Shown: positions 1-12,100 of the stretch, one piece after another
Layout: the number at the start of each line of letters is the position of its first letter
Position numbering within the stretch: the first letter of the stretch is position 1
Assembly: GCA_918807975.1 (NCBI GenBank)
Contig: OU964922.1
Span: 6,027,501-6,091,500, forward strand
From: Aplidium turbinatum
Taxonomy: Eukaryota > Chordata > Ascidiacea > Aplousobranchia > Polyclinidae
Reading direction: 5' to 3'
Length of the DNA: 64,000 bases
Notes under the pieces: generated by a model
Databases searched by the model: none
Seen by the model: the letters and a program-made list of their open reading frames with translations, nothing else
Told to the model about the DNA's origin: nothing
Translations under genes and position numbers: made by a program

Positions 1-151
1 ACACAAGCTTTTTTGTGTGAAGAATCAACACAATTAAAGTAATTACACACAGAGTTGCTGCCCTTAGTATGTTGCATGGTTCAAAAGCTTTGGATATGTT
101 TAAGTTAGTTTACGCTCTACAAGCTTAACGACAATAACACTTTCGTTTAAG

Positions 152-3100
152 ATTCTGGGACAGACGTTACATTAGATGGAATATACGAAAACTTTCAAAG
201 TCCGACCTCAAACCCAGGAAGTGATGCGGAAATTTTGCTGGAAAATTTTCACACTACTTATCTTCGCTTGGTGGATGCTGGCAGCACAGTACTGAAGGAT
301 CAGTTTTTGGTGAGTTTTGGTTTTATTGCACTCGACCTCCTCATATTCATCTTCTTTAAAACCCACTGAATTCATCCATTTTTATTTCGAATCTACGTTT
401 TTTCACTTTTCTGTAATTGGACCATTCATTATGGGTTAAAGTGTTTTTATCTTGCAAAAGATGATGTGTAACACAGTTTATTGAAGGCCGTTCAAGATGA
501 TCCAAATGGTGTGTAACAACTTTTTACTACGTGTTAGCTTTCAGAAAAAACATTTTAACCCAAACATTAAAGGAAAGTAATGCGTTTGTAGATGAACATC
601 ATTCCGTAAACTTAGTGTGCATTAATCACCTATATTTGATATAGTCTGCTTTTGTTCTACTGTTTTATGTTAAATATTTAAAATTTATCTCTGAATGTTT
701 CTATCGTTTATGTTATATACTTATTGCATTTTTCATTAAGTTTTGTCGTATAATAACGAAACACCATCACCACTGAACAAAACTATTTTACAGTAATATG
801 TATAGTATTATATTTTTCTAAAATTACATAAAAGTAAATACTGTCATTATTGTAATATAATGTTTTCAAAGGCTAATCGGGGATTGCTGAATTAATCCCG
901 TATTTTATTTACTGTTTTAAAACAATAAAAATGAATAATTATAACCGTCAACGTGTAATTGCAATTATAATGGATTACATTAAAATTAAAATTAATTGTA
1001 ATGTATAGTAGTATAGATGCAGAATAAACAAGTAATCATTTGTAAACCATTAGGCTACATTTCCAAACGTTTCACCTCAACCGTGAACTAGCTGCATTAG
1101 CAAGTGTTTGTTTTCAAGGCAATAAAGGCATTGTCAGCACAACTAAAACTGCCAAATAAATTCGCTGCTTTGGACCAACACAAGAAGCTAAACAGATACA
1201 AGAACATCTTGCCATGTACGTAATTAAAACTTTTGAATTACCCTCCAATTGTGCATACGTATCACAAATAGCAATAAATTTAATACTTTGCATAAGATAT
1301 TCATCTTAGTTTTTGAGCCATTGCAATTTCATATTATTTTGATTCTTACATAATGTTTTAATTATTTTTTTTACAAAGCTCTTTTTAAAGTTCTGATTTA
1401 AAAAAAGCCAACACAAGATATAAAATCCAATGGCAATGTTACCCATTTTTTCAATTAGATTTCAATGATTACGATTTCCTCTTTAGTTTGTTAGAGCCGA
1501 GTGTTAAGGATTGCAAAGTAAATTAAGTTCATTGTAATACTTCATTGACATACATAGTGCATTTAAAAGGTTCATTAAAACATACAATTATTTTGTTCCA
1601 GTTGATCATACCATAGTGAATCTGGAAAGTGGACAAGGAAATACCAACGGACTCTCATACATCAACGCATCGCATATTCAAGTGAGCTGCTGAATAATGG
1701 ACTTTAGACACTGTTTGATCACATATACTCAATAAAGCTATTCTGAAAATTATTGTAGTAGTTTTTCTGAAACAATTTACACAACTACTGCGCAGTATGT
1801 TAAAACAAATAAAATTAAATTTATCGTCAGTTAATGTGCGTTATACCATATATCAATTCAGTGAAATTAGATGGGTTGTAGCAAAATAAAGCAAAGTGCC
1901 CAAAATTTATTATTAGGTTTAGATTGTTTTTAAATTGAAACTGTGGTTTGATTTGATCTCCACAAAAACGTGTTCTCAAGTGTTTGACTAAGGTATTTAA
2001 AACTGGAATACTTTAATCTGTAATAAGTTTGATAAAGCAATACTATGCTTTGATTACAGAGCGATTGCTCTCCTAATCGCTTCATAGCAACACAAGGACC
2101 ACTCAAGGATACAATTGAAGCTTTCTGGGTCATGATATGGCAGAAAAAATGCCAAGTCATCGTAATGTTGGCTCAGGTTGTTGAAAACGGGAAGGTGCGT
2201 ATATCAAGTTGAATGTGTGCTGTTTATTCATGCAGGAGTAAGTAGGGTAGTAGTCCAGTTTTAATCTAGTGATGTCCCTGTTATCGAGGGTGGCCGGATC
2301 CATATTTATTTTCAAAATGAAACGGTTGGTGTCACGTCTTCCTATCTGCTATCAATTGTGCTATAAAATACAAAATAAAACAATGGATGACTCAAAAGTA
2401 ACAACTAGGTGAGATATTGTGAAGCAATCTAGGTGAGAGCCTATTTTATTTATATTTAAATAATAGTCTCTTGATGCCCTTTTTGTCGCAAATATTGCAG
2501 TCGTCCACCACATTACGTAATGTTGCGGAGACAAATTTTATTGAGGCGCAAAGCTAATAACCTAGATTGTAAAGTTTACCCACATAAGTGCGCCAACTGT
2601 TTATTCACTTTTGTATGTTTTTCAGAAAAAATGCGAAAAGTATTGGCCGGATAAAGATTCCACTATGGAAACTGATGACTTCACAATAGTTCCTGTGGAG
2701 GAAGTTGTAAAAGGATGCTACATCATCAGAACAGTCCAAATGACTTTGAAAAATGATGAAACAAAGGTTTGAAGAATTTTAAATTTAAGATGTACAGTAT
2801 TCAAAAGGTTTAATGAAGTCTTTTGGTTACTTAGAGATTCTTTGTCCATAAACTGAAAACAATTTTATAAACGTCTGTTAAGTTAACGAGAAACAGAAAA
2901 GACCAAATCAAAAATAAAACGATAACTGTCGTCATCGTCAGCCTGAAAGCATCGGGAGCCGATGGTATATCCTTTTTCAACTCCAGATTCGCAAAGTTTC
3001 CGGACTATGCTGGAAGGCTATTAACAGCAGCCAGCCTTTTGTTTCATCATCCAAGACACGCACCCCTTCCACTCTATTAAGTGGCTTAAAAGTGGTACTA

Positions 3101-6100
3101 TCGTTAATGATTTTGTCTGCGATCTGACCCTCTGCACCGCATTCACAAGAGGAGGAAGGGGCTATTCCCCATTGGTGCACGGTTGAGCGGAAAAGTCCAA
3201 CGACCGTACGGAGATGGTTGAGACGTACCCACACCTGTTTCTGCAGGTTAGGCCGTTAGAACGGGTGTCGGCATCGGGGATGAACGAGTCGAGTCTGGTA
3301 GTGTTTGGCTTCCATTCAGCATTCCATTTATTTTCCACTGGATTAGTCGAAGAGATGTTTTTTATATCAGTTTTGTTGATCAGGAGTTGAACGGATGCAA
3401 CAAATGAGTGTATTAATTTCAATCAATAAGGGTGCTCGTTCAAGGAGCAGATATCTTGTTGTGGATAAGATGGTTAGGTTCCAATGCCCGTCGACCGAGA
3501 GACAGAGTGGCTTCTTCGCGACGAAGGTCAACAGGTTGGATGGCAGAAAGAAAGAGAAGATTGCCCAATGATTTGGGATGCAGGCATCCGGTCACCATGC
3601 GCAGAGAGCTGTTGATATCAGTGTCGATGTTATGGCAGTGAGCACTGCGGCACCAAACAGGCGCACAGTACTCTGCTGAGGAATAAACAAAGGCTGGAGC
3701 TGCTATACGCAAATTGTCAGCTCTCGCACCCCAGCTGGAGACTACCAGGCGCTTTAACACAGCGCGTGATGAAAGTTTGTTGCGCGGTTGCACAAAATGG
3801 TGGCAGCACGTGAGCGATCTGTCTAATATCACCCCGAAGTATTTTGGTTTGCGACAGAAGAACAGAGATGTTCCGATGTACTTAAAAGTCAACTCACGAT
3901 TGGGTTCTCGATGGTGTAGATGTAAAGCTGCTGCCATGGTTTTGGTTTCGCTGGGTTTCAGTCGTCATTTCTGGAGATAAGCTGAGAAGGTTTTGTGTCC
4001 TGGCTCAGTGTGTCTTCAAGGTTTTCCCACGACTTTGTGGAGTGGAGCATTGTCAGGTCATCTGTGTTATGTTGTGTATTTATTCTTTATTGATTGCAAT
4101 CGGCTTTTTTGAAGTTCCATCGCTTCGCTGATAAACTCTGGATGGGGTCACAAGTTTTGGGGCGATAATGAGGGGTAGACTGCGATAGGACCGTGGGAAC
4201 TTCTGACGCACACTCCCGTCCGGAAGAGAGATGTCAACACTCGCATAAGCCAAGTCAGGGTTTGTCCCTGTTTCCCAACCACCAGAGTGAAAACTGGCTG
4301 GTTCTTTTGGATTGAATAGGAGGCAAGATGATTTGTAAAAGCCCAGTCAGCCAGCAATTCTCCGTCACTGCTTGTGTTGTTGTAGCCCCAGTCGATGTGC
4401 TAGCCGTTGGAATTGGCAGAGTAGAGATTGGAGGAGGCGAACGTTGAAAGGGATGATGGTATCATTCACGAGGGTGGGGGCTTGTACATATTAACGATGT
4501 TGTAGTGTTAGATACGTATGCACACGTATTCAATCTCAGCATCCGTTGAAGATTGATCGACAAAGGTCCACATCAGGTTCTCATGCACAAACGTGGAATG
4601 CCATGCTTCCTGCTTAAGATAGACCCGGCCAGCACGTAGTTGGAAATAGTTAGCCTATCTGCAGAGTTGCAGTGGGTGTCTTGAAGGAGAATGACGAGTG
4701 CCAAGTTGGTAAGGGCAAGCTGCTCCACAACTTTGGTCTTGCTTGTTGTGTAACCTTTTATGTTGAGCTGCAGGATGGTGGGGTGTCTGAACTTGTTCAT
4801 TGCCCCCTGCAGCTTTGCCGTCCGGATGGAGGCTCGTGGTTGATAAGTTTCTTTTGGCATCAGCTTGGATGTAAATGGTACTCACAAGATGGGGCAAGAA
4901 GAGCCACTTGTCGTCCATTTCACAGTAGATGTAAATATTATATTGATCAAGTCGTATCGTCATTTATTTTTATTTTTTACCAATCGCGTTTCGAGAAAAA
5001 ATCGTGCCAGACACAATACAATAAGTATACGATAGAGTAAACATAAAAAATTGCAAAATTTTGAAGTAGGTAAAGTGCGCTTGGATCATTGTATGCAAAT
5101 GCCCGCAGAAAACTCAGAAACACATTATTTATAATCTTTGATGGATATTTTACATTTATCATAACTTTCTGATTAAACAATTAGGCTATATTTCCATTGT
5201 CCTATTTAGTGTTTGGTAGATAATTTTGATAAAATGAAGGTAAGGAAGCAATTTTCGTGCCTATACCTTTAGGCAAGACTCTAGGTTTTCTGCATGAGGC
5301 GCAACCGCATGCCCTTGAGCGGTTGTTGAACCAGCGCTCTTTTGAGCATCTGAAGCAAGGAAACAATCCCAGCATGTTTTTTTAATTAGCTTAAATTGAT
5401 TTATATCAATTGACTCCTTACCAATTGTAACATTTCTGATGGTCAAAAAAATAGTTAATCACATAACATTTATCTTAAAAAGGACGAGCGACTGATCGTC
5501 ACACAGTTCCAGTACACGGAATGGCCTGACCATGGTGTTCCCATGACGACAACTGGAATTATACGACTCCATAGCGACGTCTTGAGGAGAAACGAAAACG
5601 TCAATGGTGGTGTAATTGTTGTCCATTGCAGGTACTGTGAGTCACTTCTTTTTTTTGTGAGTGCTAGTACAGCACAGTTTATGTGTGATGTTTCATTCTT
5701 TAGTATTTTCTGGATTCCACCCTGTTATGTTTGTTCGTTTATCAACATTTATACGAACAACTGAAGTTGTGTAAATGTCTCAATAACCGTAAAAGATTCA
5801 GCACAAGCCCGTGCAAGTGCAAAGCAGTTTTGCTTTCTTACAGTTGTCTTGTAAAAATGTTGTCTTAAACAAAAAAATTGTTTTATGAAAATCACTCTCT
5901 GCAAATGAATACAAGCAACAACACTCTCCGATTAATTTGGTTCTTAAAACAGTTATAGAAAAACTTTCTTGGCAGTAGTTCAATACACATTTCTGACGGG
6001 GCGTCACGCACCTGCGTTCCAGCTGCGTATTTGCAATCTGCAGATCACTGCAGAAGTTGAGATTCTTTAACCAATCAGAAAGCAACATTTAAATCAGCTG

Positions 6101-9100
6101 ATTGCACTCATTAAGTAATATAAGTGAACATTTCGGCGTCAGTGACGTTGTCCAGCGGTTTGATGGTTAGGGAAGTCGTCTTTTCGATGACGTGGGTTTG
6201 ATTCCAACCATTGCCATTCCTCTGTTTTTCTGAAACTAATATAGTTCAAAAAAAGCATCAACTCTCTGGCTGAGTGCGAGAAGGTTTACAATGACTGCAG
6301 TCAGCTAATAGTTCATAGAGAAAATTGTCCTATGGTCACAATTCTCTAGTTCTTGCACGTAAAGAGCAGGACTCATCTGCCAAACTTACTGTCTCCCAGT
6401 TTAATGTGTTTAAAACATTTATTTTATAATTAATTCCCAATTTTTTGACAAAAAAAACAGAATCTAAGGCAGTGTGCTTACTGTGCTAGAAAAAAAGAAT
6501 TATTCATCCATTATTCTTTTTAGCGCCGGGGTAGGACGAACTGGAACGTTCATTGGAATGGATTATCTCATTCGAGAAATGAAGTCTGGCTACTCCATAA
6601 ATGTTTTCGAAACTGTAAAAAGCATGAGGCAAAACCGTTGCGACATGGTGCAGACAAATGTAATTACATTTTTGAGTGATTGTATTTCTTTAGAGTACAC
6701 ATGTATCTCATGTCCTGTGAAAAGTATAATTGCGCAAGTTAAGGTGGTAAGGTCATGACAATTTTTGTTCCTACACACAAATATAATGACACGAAACATT
6801 GTAATACTATGTTTATTCGCTTCTGACTCCTTCTGATTGTATACTGTACAATTCCTTACTAATAAGCGGAAACACATACTACTTACGTATTTGATATTTA
6901 GAGAGCAACACATGTGGTCAGACAATAAATAAAAATAAGAAATTTAATATAGCCTAATTTTCACCTGACCAATTGAGAAAATTTTTAATAAACATGTCTC
7001 CACCAAAATAATTATACGCACTACAATATGCTACGTGCTACACATTTTGCTAGTAAAAATGTCTCAGTCTAAGCGTATTATTTTCAAAATTTTGTCTATT
7101 CTTTCTGTTTCGTTATTTGTAGGATCAGTACGTATTTCTCCACAAAGTTGCAGCAGAAATTTATTTACTTGGAGAAACAGATTACAGCACTGCAGAATTC
7201 AACGATATTTCAAACAACATTGAAGCAACGTAAGTGTTTATAGCTTGGGTATGCAAATTATTGATTGATTGACATTTATTTTGTTGCCAGCACCGTATAA
7301 ATACACATATTCAGCAAAGTCAGATAAAACAAACGATAACGTAGTATGTATGAATACTGCAACCGGTGGCTGCAAAGTGACCTGGAAGGTCTTCTAGTCG
7401 CGCAGCCACCCTCAACAAAAGAAAAGGTAACAAATCAAATAAACAAATAAAATTAAAATGTTTAATCGTTTGAAACTTATAAATTGCTATTAAACTACTG
7501 TAAGTAAGAAATTGCTTTAATGCTTCAAAGTCATTTCATGAAAACTGAGATTATATTTCTGACAATATATGGGATTAGCTGTGCGATACTGATGAGCCGA
7601 GCCTCATCGGAGAAACACTGGTGTATATACAGTAGCTTTAAACTTTTTCTACATTTGGCTGCCGAAAAAAATACAGTTGATTGGAAGTCCAAATGGCACC
7701 GTGATGGTTAAAGAATCGCAAATTGCTCGCTGTTTTTACGATTACAGCTTTGTGCTGACTGCCAGGAAGGACACTTCTTTTTACAAAATATATGGATTGT
7801 TGCTTTGTTATATTAGGTTACATGTATTTTATAAGCATCTGTAGTACCGATATCTTCTATTGTATGTATTTGTGCTATGTTGTATTTGAAGGCATCATTA
7901 ATTTTATATTTCCAAAAACACAAATTTTAGAATTGTTGAACAATTTGCTACGTTGGATTGCATTCCGCCACTAAAAACAAAACGGAACTTTGGAACTCAA
8001 GATTGTTACGAAGATCAAAATCGAACGGAAATGAATATTCCATGTAGGCTAAGATTTAGAAGTTTGATTCTAATCAGTAGAATATATCCCCGGTAAAGTA
8101 GATTTTTGATTAACGGCAATGTTACTCAAAGCGGGAAATAACAAACACCCCCATAGCTTTTGCTGCGGTTTGTGCCAGGAGGATAAAGGTTGAAGCGTAC
8201 ATAAAGGCAAGGAAGCCAATATCTTGGTTGTTTCAAGCATATTTACGTCTTCTAGATGACACAGCTGTGTGATCTTCATAAGTCTTCTTCCAACGTTCTT
8301 TCGAAAATCTTTTTTACGCTCTCACTATTTAACCAGGCATTGGATGAAATCATTGAAGCAATGAAAAATGTATTTAATATTAATTTCTGATTTTTAAATT
8401 TAAATTTGGTTATTTCTTCTTGCATTTTTCAAATATAATAACTTTTGTTGGCAGTAATTGCTTTTCAAAGCTTCTTGATTCATCCTAAAATAGTTTTAAA
8501 ATTATTAATATTTCCATATTCATTGCATTGTGTACAATAACCTATCTACTGTTTTAAAATATGTATACTGGGCACTTTTCATGGATAACGAATTTTAAAT
8601 TGCTCAAATATTAAAAACACATGTACAGTATGATAAAAAGAAATAAACTATTTTATTGATGGTCAGCTCTCAACCTGTTACTTTTTACAGATGACCATGC
8701 ACGGGTGATTCTCACCACGGAGATTCATGATGAAGATATTCCTTATGTGAACGCTTCCTATGTTGAGGTGGGCTTTAGCTTTTGTGAATCGACTTCATTT
8801 GTATTGTTACGTTTTTGTCAAACTTTAATTAGTTTCCTAATTGTGTAAGTTAAATTTAAGATTAATCTAATATGTTTAAGACTGAAAAAAGTTTATGATA
8901 CTCTTTCTAGCAATAAAATTTTTACTGTCATGATTTCGTTCATTTTTTTGAGCAACTGTAAGGCTACTTACAGTAGCAGAAGAAAACCGCCTAGGCTCAG
9001 TATGCTCGTGAGCGCAACTTATGTAAATAGCCTACCACCCTACATGGACTACATGCGAAAGTCACCGGCTTCAGATCCTCACTCGTATTGAACCAGCTTT

Positions 9101-12100
9101 CTTTTCATTAATGTTTGCAAACGCAATCCCAAAGTAAACTGTGGCTTAAAAAAAATTGTCTATTTTCATTTGAACAATAAGTAGTTTTTGCGTTGCGTGA
9201 GGACTATCGTAACCGATATAAGAAAATCTTTGTCTAAAACTGATTTCCTCAAGATTATATCACAGAAATATCTCTGCTTTGAGAAAATGATTGCATCTCA
9301 AGGACCAATGCAAAATACAGTCCTGAACTTCTGGAGAGCCGTCGTGGAATGTGACGTAAAGATAATTGTTATGCTTACTCCACTAGAGGAATGTGGCCAG
9401 GTACGTAAGCAACTATGTTCAGCAAAAACACATTAAATTAATTTTACAATAGCAATTTGGCTATTGATAGTGCAAGTGCTAGTGAAGCAAAAATTATTAC
9501 ATTTTGATTAAGATCTTTCCGCCATAACCCTGAGCATTACACTTTTAAATACTGAAAAGTTGGGGTCTCAGGATTCATTAAATTATTTAAGATTTAGATT
9601 AGCTTCTTTAGTTTTCCAATATGTGCTGGTTGATTTGTTTTAGGAGTTAAATATAAAAAGGCACTTAGTTTTAATAATTTGACTGGCAATTTGCGAATCA
9701 TAACTACGCACATCCTTAAAGTGAACTTATGTCAATGCAATCTTAATCTTTTGCTAATACTCTTACTGCACTTTGCTAAAAAAAGTATGCTGGAGATATT
9801 ACATCACATGCCTACGCTATGCGTTTACTTTAATGAGTATATTGTCTCGGTGCGTCAAAAGAAATAGTAAGGATGACATCATATCCCAAACGACTTAATT
9901 TGGTATAGCTGCTGTACATCAGCTATGTTGAGTAAGCTATGATGTGCCCACATAGGCTTTAAGAATAAGACATGACGTTTTGTATTTCTCAGATTGTTAC
10001 TTTGTTGTGTTAAGTTTTTGTTTTTATTGAAGTCCTTGTCCGCAAGTAAGAATAAATATGTCACAAACTTAACTTGTTTTATGAAAAAATAGGCTGCAAT
10101 AGGAAACTATTATAACAACTCATATAGATAAACAAGCACGACATAAAATCTGTTTTCCTAAAGTTTGTTGTTTATAGTTTTACTGCTTTCAGGAAATGTG
10201 CTGTTGTTATTGGCCAACTGGAGTAGTAGGCTCTGAACTGTCTCTGAAAACGTTGAACGTCAAGCTTGTAGAGGAAGTTGAGGCTTGGAATCATTGCATT
10301 CTGCGGCGGTTTGATGTGTCGAAAAAGAATGTTACGGTACGTTTCTTTTATTTGCTATCAATATGGCGAGGAGAAAGTCGGTCATTACAGTAATGTATTT
10401 TTTTTATTCCTACCACCTGAACAGATTTAATTGACTTCATTCTGACGAAACGAACCCGGAGAAAGTCAGACAAAAAGTATTGCAGCTTCAAACTACGTAA
10501 AACTTTCTCCCGGCCATTTTCAAGTCATGTACACTCTCTACCCAGCGTGTAAAAAATTGGATTGGAGCAGTTGCTGGAAAGACGAACAAGAGAAATGAAC
10601 TGACCACCCTACTCTTGTTAGTGCGAAAAGCTTAATACAACAAAAACCTTATCATATCATTCTTTGATGCTTGGATTTAAGTACAGGGCTCACCTTTACC
10701 TTACCACACGCCAACTACTTATAACAATATTTTGCAGTCATTAAATTTTAATTAAAACTGAATATCTTGGTCAATTACTTTATTCCAATCGAGTATAAAT
10801 AACTCGTATAAAGTATTCCACTTGCATTTTGTAGGTGCTATTTTAACCAATCACAATATTTAAGTTTGATGTCGATTACTTTTCATTTTTGTGTTACTGA
10901 AATTTTTCTCAGAATTACAATAACACCAAATATACACAGGGACGACTTGATACTCATATTCCATGACTAGGAAACCGGTTTATAAAAACATGTATTCTAC
11001 ACATTTTTAATCAACTTTTACAAATTTATACATTGTTACATGTAAAACGAAGTAACTTTTAAACGTGTTTCAGAAAAATGTAGGTATCTATATGTTATTT
11101 TCAACTAAAAGTGTGACGAAGAAAATCGTTGAAGGGCCAATATGAGCTACTCGTTTGTATGCTCCAATGATTTTTCTTGGTTACCACACAGAGTACCCTT
11201 AGTTTTAAAGCTGTTGATTTAATGTGGAAGCTTATACATTTTGACATTAGTTTATCAATCAAATTCAAAGTCTATCTCACTTTTTCTGTTTAGATGAGAG
11301 TGACACAGATTCATTACGAAAACTGGTCAAACTTTAACGAGCCACCTAGTGGTGAAGATATTCTCCACGTCATCAATGATGCAAAGATGCTTAGCAGCGA
11401 TCTGGCTGAAGGAAACATGCTGGTCCACTGCAGGTTAGTTACGTGACATCCATGGTGTGCTTTGACTGCATCACACATTTGATGATCGAAATGGAGTCTT
11501 CGTCATAACACCAGCGCCGATGGCACGATAAATCTGGCATGAAAAATATTGTAATTATGAGACTTTCTTTGTCGAAGAAATATTTTTGTTTATAACTTTA
11601 ACATCATGTTTATGTGTAAAAGAACATTAACTTCTTGGAATATGCTACAGAGCTCACACCAGACCTGGTATGTTAACAAATATTAATAACTATCTAATAT
11701 TTAATCTAACTGTAACAAAACTTTGAAATCACGTCAACATTTCATGCTCATCTTGTATATTTGCCAGGTAAGCAACAAGCTATTTGTTGGAATAGCAGGT
11801 CTGCTAATCTACTGCACATATATTGGCAACCTAGCTCACAACATCAATAATAACACTTTTGTTTAATTTAGTAGTTTCTTTCCGTTGGTCAATTGTTAAA
11901 ATGTGTAAGAAAATTAAAATGCTACAAATTGAGTTTAGATTTTAGCAGCATCATTGTTGTTTAATTCACAAATGTACAGTAGATTCAAACGACCTGTCTG
12001 AGCTTGATGCTGGAGGTTCGATATTCTAGTAGCGGTCTGCACCAGCTTTCGGAACACAATACCCGAGTCATGTGCAGAGATGGGCAAGATCACCAGTATT

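Larger units (their letters stand above)
1119..7229 (+). other. PTP domain D1 (catalytic), exons 2-8 of the phosphatase gene
   Basis: Seven exons cover D1. The pTyr-recognition loop NRYKNILP ends exon 2, the WPD loop is at the start of exon 6, and the catalytic Cys codon is 5627-5629, just before a phase-2 intron that splits the P-loop between HC and SAGVGRTG (exon 7 from 6524). Exon 8 carries the closing QYVFLHKVA helix. All residues needed for a cysteine phosphatase are present. Confidence 0.88.

Noticed and set aside
1930-2160. 76-residue minus-strand frame over a phosphatase exon
   Set aside because: It is the antisense shadow of exon 2060-2194, which carries clear PTP motifs on the plus strand.
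6590-6925. 111-residue minus-strand frame
   Set aside because: It overlaps the D1 P-loop exon in antisense and has no motif of its own.
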